Shown here: positions 1 to 8,266 of the stretch, one piece after another
How positions within the stretch are numbered: the stretch's first letter is position 1
How the letters are laid out: the number at the start of each line of letters is the position of its first letter
NCBI GenBank assembly: GCA_024743435.1
Contig: JANSWO010000007.1
Span: 1 to 64,000 of the forward strand
Direction of reading: 5' to 3'
From: Pseudomonadaceae bacterium
Lineage (GTDB): Bacteria > Pseudomonadota > Gammaproteobacteria > Pseudomonadales > Azotimanducaceae
DNA length: 64,000 nt
The notes under the pieces: model-generated
Database searches by the model: none
What the model was told of the DNA's origin: nothing
Seen by the model: only the letters and a program-made list of their open reading frames with translations
Made by a program: the position numbers and the translations under genes

Positions 1-430
1 GAGCGCCCACCTACTAAATCTCTCCCACACCTGAAAAGATTGCCGCAGTCGCTACGTTCCTTCGCAATGACAAACATCGATCGCCATGCGATCGATGCGC
101 GCTGAACCACGAGAGAGCGACAGACGAATAACAGCGATCGCTATGCGATCGATGCGCGCTGAACCCCGAGAGAGCGGCAGACGAATTTCTCAGGCGCGCA
201 GCGCCAAGAAAATCTGTCGAGAGCGCTCACCTACTACACTTCCCCAGCACCTGACAAAGATTGCCGCAGTCACTACGTTCCTTCGCAATGACGAACATCG
301 ATCGCTATGCGATCGATGCGCGTCGAACCACGAGAGCGCCCACCTACTACACTTCTCCAGCACCTACTAAACCTCTCCAACACCTGACAAAGCTTGCAGC
401 ATCACGTGCTCTCGGCAGCCCCCAGACTCA
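1..430. repeat. Cluster of intergenic palindromic repeats, no gene
   Basis: The stretch holds two diverged copies (about 1-80 and 219-300) of a unit that includes TTGCCGCAGTC and CTACGTTCCTTCGCAATGAC. It also holds three copies of the hairpin CGATCGC-nAT-GCGATCG, at 78-94, 135-151 and 299-315, each followed by ATGCGCG and a GAACC-CGAGAG block. A third, partial GAGCGCCCACCTACTA copy begins near 331. Short open frames cross the area but consist only of repeat sequence, so I call no gene. It lies downstream of the VWA gene and could form transcript 3' structure. The left edge may be cut by the window. Confidence 0.75.
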
Positions 431-450
431 AACCCTGAGAGACGACTTCC

Positions 451-2463
451 TCAACGCCGCGCCAGCTTCCGCCGCTTGTTTTCAACGTAGTCCACCAGAA
501 TGTACTCGCCCAATCGATCCGGATCGGTGTAGAACACCCGGCCGCCATTGATCTGCGCAATCTTGTCCATGAAAGCTCGCAGGAAGGGGCTTTCCTCGAG
601 CATGAAGGTGTTGATCGAAATGCCGCGTTGCGTACAGCGTTTTACGGCGCGCAAGGTCGATCGAAGTGTCATGGGCGTCGGCGGATAAGCGAACATGGCT
701 TCGCCATCTTCCAGGTGTGCGGTTGGCTCGCCATCGGAGATCATGATGATCTGCTTGCTGCCACCGCTGTGCTTAGCGAGCAGTTTCTCTGCAAGCAGCA
801 GAGCGTGCTGCATATTCGTCCCCAGCAAGTCTTCGTCCCATTGCATGAACGGAAGATCTTTGGGCTTGAGCTCCCGTGCGTAGGCGGCAAACCCCACGAT
901 GTAGAAGCTGTCCTTGGGGTACTGGCTGGTGATTAGCTGATGCAATGCCATCGCCACCCGTTTCGCTGCCTGAAAAGAGCCGCGCAATGCCATCGACCAC
1001 GACAAATCCACCAATAGCGCCGTTGCGGTGCTAGTGATTCGCTCGCTGCGATATATCTCAAAATCGTCTGGCTGTAGCTGCACCGATCCAGATGCGCTGC
1101 TGCCTTGGCGAAGGATTGCGTTGCGCAGCGTTTGTGGCATGTGCACATCGAACGGCTCACCGAATTCGAAGGGCTTGGTTTGCTCAAGCCGCTCGCCGAA
1201 GCGGCCTTCTTCCGGCAATGCATGATTGCCCATGCTCTGGCGCTTCAGGCGGGCGTAGATCTCGCCCAGCGCTCGTTGTCCGATCATCCGCGAGCCGCGC
1301 GGCGTCAGCTCGGGTTCGCCATGTTCGCCGGGGCGAATGTAGCCGGCTTCCTCGAGAGCCTTCATCAACTTATCGAGCTGATTCATGTTTTCGCTGGCGT
1401 CGTCGCCCAGCAGAGACTTCAGAAGGTCACGATCCACGTCTGAGATATCGCCGCTGCGCTCAGCCTCACGAAGCTGATCTGTTAGGTCGTCCAGTTCACC
1501 GAGTTCCTTCATTAGCTGCTGAGCGGCGTCGAGATCGAGCTTTTCATCACCGGAAAACTGGTAACTGGAACCATCAGGGTTAAGGAAGTCCAGCTCACTC
1601 GTGAGATTGGCGAGTTCCTGTTGCAGATCGGCATCGCCGAGCTGCTGGCTCATCAACTCCATCAGCTCAGCGCGCTGCTCCGGCGACAGAGAGTTCATCA
1701 TGGCTTGGGTGGCTTCCATCTGCTTGCGCATCTGCTCGAGAAGCTCATCGAGATTGGCTGGTGGTGGCTCGCCAAACATGTCGCCAAATTCGGCCATAAA
1801 CCGCGAGAAGTCAGTGTCGGTATTCTGACCACTGATTTTCTTGACGATCATTGCATTGAGCGCCCGCAACATGGCTTTCATGCGCTCCATGTCGCCGTCG
1901 GAGAGGTTTTTCAACATGTTCTGGACATCGTTGAAGAACGAACCCGCCATGCCTTTTCGCAACTCGTTCAGCAGCTCAAGAAACTTTCTCTGGGCATCGG
2001 GAGAGAGAAATTCATATTTCTCGAGCACGTTCATCTTCTGGGCGAGGCTCGACGGCAACTCGTCGAGTTGCTGCTTGTTATTGCGCGCAATGTCTTTGAG
2101 CACCGCGTCAGAAAAGTCGACGCTGTCGTTGCTGAGCCATTCGTTGATGCAGTCGCGTTCTAGCTGCACGATGGCTGCGAGCTTCTCCGCCAGGTCGTCC
2201 AGTACGGAGCCAAGGTCGAATCGTTCCAGCTGCTCGCGCTTGCGCTCTCGAAGCTCTTTGAGCATCTCGCGCAATCCTTGCATCGCGCCTCCAGCCGGCA
2301 TCTTCATGCCTTTCGACATGAGGTTGCGCATCGCCCAACGCAGATCGCCGTAGTCCATCAGATCGTCGGCGATCGCCGACAAAATCTGGTCCGCATCCAG
2401 CGGCGGCTGTTGGCTGCCATCCCACTGGCTGAACCTGCTTCGTCGACCAGGTCGGTATGTCAT
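451..2463 (-). CDS. VWA-domain protein, partner of a ChlI/MoxR-type ATPase
   Basis: A 670-residue protein. The C-terminal von Willebrand A domain (about residues 478-650) has a complete metal-ion-dependent adhesion site: DLSWS at 486-490, T549 and D577 in the ISDGEPT loop. The first ~400 residues are helical, charged and rich in Met, Leu and Glu, with no enzyme motif I recognise. The architecture resembles the ChlD/CobT-like partners of magnesium-chelatase-type AAA+ ATPases. The ATPase gene lies 29 bp upstream on the same strand, so the two are probably an operon and a complex. These pairs usually remodel or insert cofactors into a client protein. No chelatase large subunit is nearby, so a porphyrin role is not supported and the client is unknown. 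It is cytoplasmic, with no signal peptide. The ATG at 2463 is the first in the frame. Confidence 0.88.
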   Translation of the reverse strand: MTYRPGRRSRFSQWDGSQQPPLDADQILSAIADDLMDYGDLRWAMRNLMSKGMKMPAGGAMQGLREMLKELRERKREQLERFDLGSVLDDLAEKLAAIVQLERDCINEWLSNDSVDFSDAVLKDIARNNKQQLDELPSSLAQKMNVLEKYEFLSPDAQRKFLELLNELRKGMAGSFFNDVQNMLKNLSDGDMERMKAMLRALNAMIVKKISGQNTDTDFSRFMAEFGDMFGEPPPANLDELLEQMRKQMEATQAMMNSLSPEQRAELMELMSQQLGDADLQQELANLTSELDFLNPDGSSYQFSGDEKLDLDAAQQLMKELGELDDLTDQLREAERSGDISDVDRDLLKSLLGDDASENMNQLDKLMKALEEAGYIRPGEHGEPELTPRGSRMIGQRALGEIYARLKRQSMGNHALPEEGRFGERLEQTKPFEFGEPFDVHMPQTLRNAILRQGSSASGSVQLQPDDFEIYRSERITSTATALLVDLSWSMALRGSFQAAKRVAMALHQLITSQYPKDSFYIVGFAAYARELKPKDLPFMQWDEDLLGTNMQHALLLAEKLLAKHSGGSKQIIMISDGEPTAHLEDGEAMFAYPPTPMTLRSTLRAVKRCTQRGISINTFMLEESPFLRAFMDKIAQINGGRVFYTDPDRLGEYILVDYVENKRRKLARR

Positions 2464-2492
2464 GCTTGCGCCTCGCGGATTTGGCTCAACGG

Positions 2493-3914
2493 TTATGCGG
2501 TGAAGGTGCTGGCGCCGCCAACCGATAGCTTGTTGAGCAGGTGATTCATATGCAGCCCTTCGAAGACAAACTCGATGGCGGCGGCGAGTTCTGCAGGACT
2601 GCCTGGCGCGAGAGGCTCAATAGCCGATCGGAGACCGTCGATACTGTCGAGTAGCTGTGAGTAATCCTCGACCGACATGTCCTCAGCGACATCAACACTG
2701 ATCCCGTCAGCAAAAGCGAGCGCCACCGGCTCCACGATGTGCGGATCCATCACCCGGTCAAACACTCGCTTCACAGCCGCCCCGAGCATCCTTTCGACGA
2801 TTTGCTCTTCCTTGCCATCATCCATCGCCTCGAATTCCACTTTCCCCATCAGTGATCCGATGACAAATGGCAGGTCGCTGATGCGAGGAACAACTTCGGT
2901 TTCGCCTAGCCGAAGTGCGCGTCGAAGCGCATTGGCGACGACCACCTCGTAGTTGGCGATAGATGCTCGCACCGACACGCCGGAGCGCTGATTGACGTCA
3001 GGCGAACGGCGGGCGATATGGGTAAGTTCAGCGAGGATATCCTCGATGTATTCCGGTACCGATACACTCATGCCTTCCACTTCAGGTACCGATGCTTCGG
3101 CGCGCATGATTGCGGTTTCGAGCTCGATGGCCTCTGGATAGTGCGTGCGGATCTGAGCGCCGTAGCGATCCTTCAGCGGCGTGATTATGCGGCCGCGATT
3201 TGTGTAGTCCTCCGGATTGGCCGTGGCCACGAGTAACACGTCCAGGGGCAGCCGAACCTTGTGTCCGCGAATCTGAACGTCCCGTTCCTCGAGCACATTC
3301 AACAGGCCCACCTGAATTCGCTCGGCAAGGTCTGGCAATTCGTTGATCGCGAAGATGCCACGGTTCAGCCTGGGTACCAGGCCGTAGTGGAGTGTCAGTT
3401 CGTCGGAAAGATAGCGGCCTTCCGCAATTTTGATTGGATCTACCTCGCCAATCAGGTCGGCGATGGTGATGTCCGGTGTGGCCAGTTTTTCACCGTACCG
3501 CTCGCTGCGATGCTGCCAGGTCACTGGCGTATCGTTGCCCAGCTCTGCAACGACCTGTTTGCCAGCGGCGCTGATTGGTGCGAAGGGGTCTTCCGGTATC
3601 TCGCTGCCCTGAAGAATGGGAGACCACTCGTCCAGCAGGCTGGTCAGCGAACGGATGAGCCGTGTTTTTGCCTGTCCGCGCTCACCCAGCAGAATGATGT
3701 CCTGGCCTGACAGCAGGGCGTTTACCAGCTGCGGTTCAACGGACTGATCGTAGCCGACGACGCCCGGAAACAACGTTCTGCCCTCGCGCAGGGCGCGAAT
3801 CAGGTTGCGCTGAATCTCCTGCCGTACGGTTGTGCTGACGTAGTGACTGTCTCGCAGCTCGCCGAGCGTTTTCGGAAGATTTTCCGGGGGCTGATTGGCG
3901 TTAGCGGTCGACAT
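2493..3914 (-). CDS. AAA+ ATPase of the magnesium-chelatase ChlI/MoxR type
   Basis: A 473-residue AAA+ ATPase. Walker A is GERGQAKT at residues 77-84. A Walker-B-like segment GIFAINELPDL is followed by the ChlI-type helix LLNVLEERDVQIRG, and the sensor-1 region is VATANPEDYTNRGRI. These features place it with BchI/ChlI-like and MoxR-like ATPases, which work as hexameric rings with a VWA-domain partner. The VWA gene follows 29 bp downstream, in the usual ATPase-VWA order. Family knowledge suggests an ATP-driven chaperone or metal-insertion function. The substrate is not evident because no chelatase H subunit, cobalamin or methanol-dehydrogenase gene lies nearby. The C-terminal third (residues 300-473) is helical and ends close to the stop without a lid extension. 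Confidence 0.9.
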   Translation of the reverse strand: MSTANANQPPENLPKTLGELRDSHYVSTTVRQEIQRNLIRALREGRTLFPGVVGYDQSVEPQLVNALLSGQDIILLGERGQAKTRLIRSLTSLLDEWSPILQGSEIPEDPFAPISAAGKQVVAELGNDTPVTWQHRSERYGEKLATPDITIADLIGEVDPIKIAEGRYLSDELTLHYGLVPRLNRGIFAINELPDLAERIQVGLLNVLEERDVQIRGHKVRLPLDVLLVATANPEDYTNRGRIITPLKDRYGAQIRTHYPEAIELETAIMRAEASVPEVEGMSVSVPEYIEDILAELTHIARRSPDVNQRSGVSVRASIANYEVVVANALRRALRLGETEVVPRISDLPFVIGSLMGKVEFEAMDDGKEEQIVERMLGAAVKRVFDRVMDPHIVEPVALAFADGISVDVAEDMSVEDYSQLLDSIDGLRSAIEPLAPGSPAELAAAIEFVFEGLHMNHLLNKLSVGGASTFTA

Positions 3915-4048
3915 GCAGTTCTCCAGCGTTAGGCGGCACGGTACGATAGTCGCCGCGCGAAGTTTTTCGCTCAGCGGCTTGGCGCGGCAATGTAGCTATA
4001 GTTGCCCGAGCCCAACTCTAAGACAAGCCCGCAGGACTCAGTCACCTC

Positions 4049-4909
4049 ATGACGTCGGACACCTCCATTTCGACCGCCTATTGCAGCCAGGTTGCGCCGA
4101 CGCTGTCGATGGCCGGTACCGCGGATCCGGTTGATATCTTCGTGATGCTGGAATATCGCGGCCCGTGGTCTGAAAAAGTTGTGGCGAATGCGCCGTTCAA
4201 CGACGCGATGTGGGCCTGGCTTGCAGAGCTCACCGATTTTTTTGCCGCTCGCGAGCAGCGCGCCAAGGTTCTGTTCATCAAGCGCAGCGGCCTGCATAGC
4301 GCCGGCCCTCTCAACTTCATGATCTGTGGCCGGGGCGTGATGGCTGAGAGAAACGCAGGCCGTTTGCTAGTGAGTGAACACGACGAGTTGCGACGCATTC
4401 CCGTTCAGCAACTTGCCAGCCATCTCGAACCGCTCCTCGAGCCGCAGTATTTCGTGTGCACCAATGGTCGCCGGGATGTGTGTTGCGCCCGCTTTGGTCT
4501 GCCGGTATATCGCGCTCTGCGCGATCGCGTTGGTGATCGTGCCTGGCAGGTAAGTCATGTTGGTGGACACCGGTTCGCGCCCAACGTGCTGGTGTTACCG
4601 GATGCAGCCCTTTATGGGCGTGTGCATCTTGTTGATGTGCCGCGCTGGCTCGAGCATGTGGAGGCGGGAGAATTGGCGATGCCCTGGCTGCGAGGGCGGC
4701 CTGAGTTGCCGAAACCCGCACAAGCCGCCGAAGTGCATCTGGCTGTCGGTGCGCAGCAGCTCAAAGGCGTCAGCCGGGATGGAGATGCCAGTGTCGTCGA
4801 ATTTGAGAGTGCGATAGTTGAGGTGCGTGCTGGTGAGCCAGTATTGACGCTGCCGAGCTGTGGCAAGGCGGAGGAGGCGATAACACCTCTAGTGTGTCGA
4901 ACGCTCTAA
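4049..4909 (+). CDS. Sucrase/ferredoxin-like (Apd1-type) thioredoxin-fold protein
   Basis: A 286-residue protein of the Suc_Fer-like family (thioredoxin-like ferredoxins related to yeast Apd1). The visible signature is FVCTNGRRDVCCARFG (C137, C145, C146) followed by SHVGGHRFAPNVLVLPD (H170, H174), the pattern in which Cys and His residues bind a [2Fe-2S] cluster in Apd1 relatives. A Cys-containing MICGRG segment lies near residue 92. It is cytosolic, with no signal peptide. The likely role is redox or stress related, and the partner is unknown. The ATG at 4049 leaves about 135 bp to the divergent ATPase start. Its stop overlaps the stop of the convergent acyltransferase gene by 3 bp. Confidence 0.85.
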   Translation: MTSDTSISTAYCSQVAPTLSMAGTADPVDIFVMLEYRGPWSEKVVANAPFNDAMWAWLAELTDFFAAREQRAKVLFIKRSGLHSAGPLNFMICGRGVMAERNAGRLLVSEHDELRRIPVQQLASHLEPLLEPQYFVCTNGRRDVCCARFGLPVYRALRDRVGDRAWQVSHVGGHRFAPNVLVLPDAALYGRVHLVDVPRWLEHVEAGELAMPWLRGRPELPKPAQAAEVHLAVGAQQLKGVSRDGDASVVEFESAIVEVRAGEPVLTLPSCGKAEEAITPLVCRTL

Positions 4910-5841
4910 CTCTGGCTGGGCAGAGCCTCGGTGTCAGGCTCTTCGAAGTGAAACGTGGTTTTGCCCTGGCTGAGGTCGTCTTCGACGAAGCTCTGCAGCG
5001 CGCGATTGATCTGAGCTGCATCCCCGTCAGGCACAAAAGCTTCGCCCGTGGTCAATTTGTAGTGGTAACCGGCTTTCTCCAGAAGCTCACGAAACAGCGT
5101 CATGTCCTTGAGCTCGGTGTTGATGAAATGCAGGGCATAGAACAGCAGCGAGCTGCGTGCGTTGATATGCATCGGCACGATGGGCGCGCGATACTTGAGC
5201 GCCAGTGAGACACCTGAATCAAACCAGGGTTGTTCACGCAGGCCTCCCATGGTGAGCCTGGACATGCGACCAGCAGGAAAAATGACCACCAGCTTCTCCT
5301 GGTGAAAAGCGGAGGCCATCGCTCGCACAGTCTCACGGTTGCGAGCGATATCGCGCTGATCGGTTCGCCATTCCACCGGAATGATGATGTCCGAAAGCCC
5401 AGGCGCGACGCGTATGCAGTCGCGGTTCGCAAAGAACACAACATCCTCGCGTACTCGCCGCACAGCGTCATATACCGCAACGCCGTCGGCCATACCGGCG
5501 GGATGGTTCGGCATCATGAACGCCAATCCCTTCTTTGGAATGTTTTCCACGCCGGGGCTATCCACGTGCAAAGCGAGGGTCTCGGATAGCCAGTCGAATA
5601 TCTCGTAGCCGCCCATGCCATGAACACTGTCTACGGCGTCGATTGCTTTCTCATACCCCAGCAACGGGTAACCCCAGCGCTTAATTCCGCGCCACAGGCG
5701 AGGGTGCTGCATCAGATGCTGCGCGCGTTCTTCGATCAGCTCATCAACGATGTGCCGCGGCTCGGCTTGCACTTCAATCTCCAAGACTCTTTGAGGCTTG
5801 TGAGCCTCCTCGGCGGCCGCGACAATGGCGCCCGCATTCAT
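4906..5841 (-). CDS. PlsC-like lysophospholipid/glycerol acyltransferase
   Basis: A predicted acyltransferase of the LPLAT/PlsC superfamily. The catalytic motif appears as NHPAGMADG, the NHPxGxADG variant of the usual NHX4D. It is followed by VVFFANRDC, and by the block VVIFPAGRMSR that corresponds to the acceptor-binding FPEGTRS. Such enzymes acylate lysophosphatidate or related glycerolipids at the inner membrane. There is no clear transmembrane anchor. The frame stays open upstream to 5964, overlapping the divergent asparaginase gene. I chose the ATG at 5841 (MNAGAIVAAA..) because it leaves a 73-bp intergenic space and a normal N-terminus, giving 311 residues. The specific substrate cannot be read from the sequence. 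Confidence 0.82.
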   Translation of the reverse strand: MNAGAIVAAAEEAHKPQRVLEIEVQAEPRHIVDELIEERAQHLMQHPRLWRGIKRWGYPLLGYEKAIDAVDSVHGMGGYEIFDWLSETLALHVDSPGVENIPKKGLAFMMPNHPAGMADGVAVYDAVRRVREDVVFFANRDCIRVAPGLSDIIIPVEWRTDQRDIARNRETVRAMASAFHQEKLVVIFPAGRMSRLTMGGLREQPWFDSGVSLALKYRAPIVPMHINARSSLLFYALHFINTELKDMTLFRELLEKAGYHYKLTTGEAFVPDGDAAQINRALQSFVEDDLSQGKTTFHFEEPDTEALPSQS

Positions 5842-5914
5842 CCGTGATTGTGACAATAGGTGGCACAATCGGCTAATGCTGTTTGTAACTGACTGATTCG
5901 ATGGCAGAAAAAAT

Positions 5915-6421
5915 ATGACACCTGAGTCAATACTGATTGTGACGACAGGCGGCACAATCGACAAAGTTTATTTTGACGCCAAAAGTGAATTCGAAGTTGG
6001 TCAATCGGTGGTGGCTGATCTGCTGTCTCAAGCCCACGTGACCGCGCAGTTTGACGTCTGCGAAGTGATGCGCAAGGACTCTCTTGAGCTGGACGATGCT
6101 GATCGCGACCAAATCAAGGCTGCAATTGAGGCGCGCGAGCATCGCTGTGTGGTTGTTACTCACGGCACCGATACCATGGTTGAGACTGCTCAAGTGCTGT
6201 CCCAGCTTACCGATCGAACTATCGTGCTAACGGGTGCCCTGCAGCCAGCACGGTTTGCGCAAACCGATGCGCTGTTCAACGTGGGTATGGCTTTTGCCGC
6301 GGCCCAGAGCCTACAGGCGGGCGTATACATCGCTATGAACGGTCAGCTGTTTGATGCGGCGAATGTTCGCAAAGATCGCGCGGCGAACCGTTTTGTGGCT
6401 TTGGATGGCGATCAGGGGTAG
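5915..6421 (+). CDS. Short, single-domain asparaginase-like protein
   Basis: A 168-residue protein equal to the N-terminal domain of type I/II L-asparaginases. TTGGTIDK (residues 10-17) carries the first catalytic Thr, and VTHGTDTM (81-88) carries the Thr-Asp of the second site. LTGALQPARF follows. Normal asparaginases are about 330 residues and need a C-terminal domain to complete the active site. Here the gene stops cleanly after the first domain, with a tRNA promoter immediately downstream. Short stand-alone forms are known as an 'asparaginase' subfamily, so this need not be a truncation. Amidohydrolase activity is inferred. It is transcribed divergently from the acyltransferase gene. Confidence 0.82.
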   Translation: MTPESILIVTTGGTIDKVYFDAKSEFEVGQSVVADLLSQAHVTAQFDVCEVMRKDSLELDDADRDQIKAAIEAREHRCVVVTHGTDTMVETAQVLSQLTDRTIVLTGALQPARFAQTDALFNVGMAFAAAQSLQAGVYIAMNGQLFDAANVRKDRAANRFVALDGDQG

Positions 6422-6440
6422 CGCCGGTGAAGTGCGGGCG

Positions 6441-6446
6441 TATAAT
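6441..6446 (+). promoter_or_regulatory. -10 box of the tRNA-Arg promoter
   Basis: A consensus TATAAT lies 12 bp before the tRNA 5' end, directly after the asparaginase stop. The matching -35 region is weak (around 6418-6423). Confidence 0.55.
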
Positions 6447-6457
6447 CGCGGCCCTAC

Positions 6458-6534
6458 GCGCTCGTAGCTCAATTGGATAGAGCACCAGGCTTCGAACCTG
6501 GGGGTTCGGGGTTCGAGTCCCTGCGGGCGCGCCA
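6458..6534 (+). tRNA. tRNA-Arg (anticodon TCG)
   Basis: A 77-nt cloverleaf. Acceptor stem GCGCTCG pairs with CGGGCGC (one G-U pair). The anticodon stem CCAGG/CCTGG carries loop CTTCGAA, giving anticodon TCG (codon CGA). The T arm has GGTTCGAGTCC, and an encoded CCA ends at 6534. The tail of this gene is repeated twice downstream. Confidence 0.95.
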
Positions 6535-6624
6535 TTTTCCGAAGCAATCCACCCTGATTGGTTTCCACACTTTTTAGAGATTTTTGCCGCAGGGCCTCGG
6601 TCTTGCAGTAGTTGGATCGTATCT

Positions 6625-7232
6625 GCCATCCCTGGCGACGGACTACGCTCTTCTTTGACCCCTGGCCAGCCATCCGTGGCTGGCCGTCCTCGCCTGGTCG
6701 AGCGATGCTCGACCCCGGGCTACGCCCGTCGGCTCGGACCCCTGCGGGCGCGCCACTTTTCACCCTACCGCCTGCTGCGTTCATTCTCACGTTGTTGGTC
6801 CTTGGCTCAAAATCCTCGAGTACCAGCGCGTACGCTCCGGTTTTTCGCCAAGGACCGCCTAGTGAGAATTTCACTCGCGACGGCGCTAAGGCAAAAAGCT
6901 CCCCGTGGTTTGAGCTCTTCGCTCTGTTGGACGTTGTGGCCAGCCATGCTCGACCCCGGGCTTGAGGTTGTTGGTTGCTCGCTGCCGTCCCTGGCGACGG
7001 ACTACGCTCTTCTTTGACCCCTGGCCAGCCATCCGTGGTTGGCCGTCCTCGCCTGGTCGAGCGATGCTCGACCCCGGGCTTGAGGTTGTTGGTTGCTCGC
7101 TGCCATCCCTGGCGAAGGACTACGCATTTCTTTGACCCCTGGCCAGCCATCCGTGGCTGGCCGTCCTCGCCTGGTCGAGCGATGCTCGACCCCGGGCTAC
7201 GCCCGTCGGCTCGGACCCCTGCGGGCGCGCCA
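6625..7232 (+). repeat. Array of ~118-bp hairpin repeats carrying tRNA-Arg 3' ends
   Basis: Three near-identical units (about 6625-6755, 6961-7078 and 7079-7232) share a GACGGACTACGC/GACCCC block. Each has two perfect hairpins: GGCCAGCCA-TCCG-TGGCTGGCC and GGTCGAGC-GAT-GCTCGACC. The first and third units end in CTGCGGGCGCGCCA (6742-6755 and 7219-7232), identical to the last 14 nt of the upstream tRNA-Arg, with partial similarity further into the T arm. A partial copy (CATGCTCGACCCCGGG) precedes 6961. Open frames across the array are made of repeat sequence only. The layout resembles the tRNA-tail repeats (rtT) known downstream of E. coli tyrT. Confidence 0.8.
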
Positions 7233-7263
7233 ATTTTTTCGGTTTGGCTATTCGGTCTGAAGA

Positions 7264-7335
7264 GTTCAGTCATCGCGAGCAAGCCGTTTGTGGATTGCGC
7301 AGCAATCCACAGCGGGCTGCGCGGCGATCTCCTGT
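7264..7335. repeat. Palindromic intergenic repeat
   Basis: A perfect hairpin GTGGATTGC-GCA-GCAATCCAC at 7290-7310 is followed by GCGGGCTGCGCGGCGATC. This style of dispersed 'nuisance' intergenic repeat is common in gammaproteobacteria. No gene is present between the tRNA array and the XRE regulator stop at 7395. Confidence 0.5.
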
Positions 7336-7394
7336 AATTTGCCAGTGGTTTAGTTGCGATGTTCTCTCAGCAAGCCAGGCGGTGCAGCACGAAC

Positions 7395-8150
7395 CTATCG
7401 CGCCTTCAGCGCTGCAAAGGCCTTCGGCTCCCATTCGCGCATCGCCACTAGCAAGCACGTGCCAGCACCTTCTCCGCGAGGGCGTATCTCGTCCCGCTGG
7501 CTTAGGTGTTGGAATTTCTCGAGCAACGCCTCGATTGTGCCGCTCAGTTCGGCTGCGGATTCCTCCGAGATCATGCCAAACCTGAACTGGTACGCATCTG
7601 TTCGAGCTGAGAAGCGTCCGCCGAGAAACTGGTTTTGGTGTTCGCGGACAAAGTACTGGTGAATAGGACCAAATGGCCGCCAGCTGAAGTTTCTCGCACT
7701 ACGAAGTTTTATCCGGTTGCCGGGCAGCAATTCGATAAGCCCAAGTGCGTCCAGGCGGGTCAGCAGTCCCACTGCCTCCGGTTCGCTGAAGCCATATACG
7801 TCCTGCAAGTCCTGCATCCGCCAGCGGTTGAGCACACACACTGCGGCAAGCAACAGCGCTTCATCCGCGACGAGCGCTTGCTCCTGAGCCTCGCTGAGTT
7901 GGCTGAGCTGACCGCGCGCAGCCTCTGCCTGCCTGGCCAACTCCAACAGATCGATACCGGCGAGCGCTGCGATCTGCTCGTAACGCTCCATGGATAACCC
8001 CCCTCGTGACAACTGACGCTTCACGGAGGAGAGCGATAAGCCCAGATGCTCGGCGACGTCGCCATAGGTGATGCCCGCGGCCTTGAGCGCGACCTTGAGT
8101 GACGCCAACAAACGTGCGCTCTGGCTGCCGCCCGGACTTGAAGGTGTCAT
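7395..8150 (-). CDS. XRE-family transcriptional regulator
   Basis: A 251-residue regulator. Residues 12-70 form a Cro/C1-type helix-turn-helix (ALKAAGITYGDVAEHLGLSL then SVKRQLSRGG). The rest (residues 85-251) looks like a winged-helix and effector region: LLTRLDALGLIELLPGNRIKLR is typical of a winged helix, and FRFGMISEESAAEL continues the domain. It is transcribed away from the membrane operon at 8267. A 27-bp imperfect palindrome (8186-8212) sits between the two starts and is the natural candidate for its operator. The target operon is therefore probably 8267-11387 plus its own gene. The effector is unknown. Confidence 0.85.
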   Translation of the reverse strand: MTPSSPGGSQSARLLASLKVALKAAGITYGDVAEHLGLSLSSVKRQLSRGGLSMERYEQIAALAGIDLLELARQAEAARGQLSQLSEAQEQALVADEALLLAAVCVLNRWRMQDLQDVYGFSEPEAVGLLTRLDALGLIELLPGNRIKLRSARNFSWRPFGPIHQYFVREHQNQFLGGRFSARTDAYQFRFGMISEESAAELSGTIEALLEKFQHLSQRDEIRPRGEGAGTCLLVAMREWEPKAFAALKAR

Positions 8151-8185
8151 TTCTTAATACCTTGTAGAGGCTATATACGGAACTT

Positions 8186-8212
8186 TATCGATATTGGGTG
8201 CCAATAACGATA
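8186..8212. promoter_or_regulatory. 27-bp palindrome, candidate XRE operator
   Basis: TATCGATATTGG-GTG-CCAATAACGATA: 12-bp arms with one mismatch around a 3-bp centre. It lies in the divergent intergenic region 36 bp from the regulator start and 54 bp from the membrane-operon start. Regulator binding is inferred. Confidence 0.6.
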
Positions 8213-8266
8213 CATGGCCTCACATTGCGCTCACTGAAATCAGGCCCGCATTCAGGAGCAGACGTC

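Noticed and set aside
6612-7337. Long open frames across the tRNA-tail repeat array
   Set aside because: They consist of repeat units read in several frames on both strands, with no domain.
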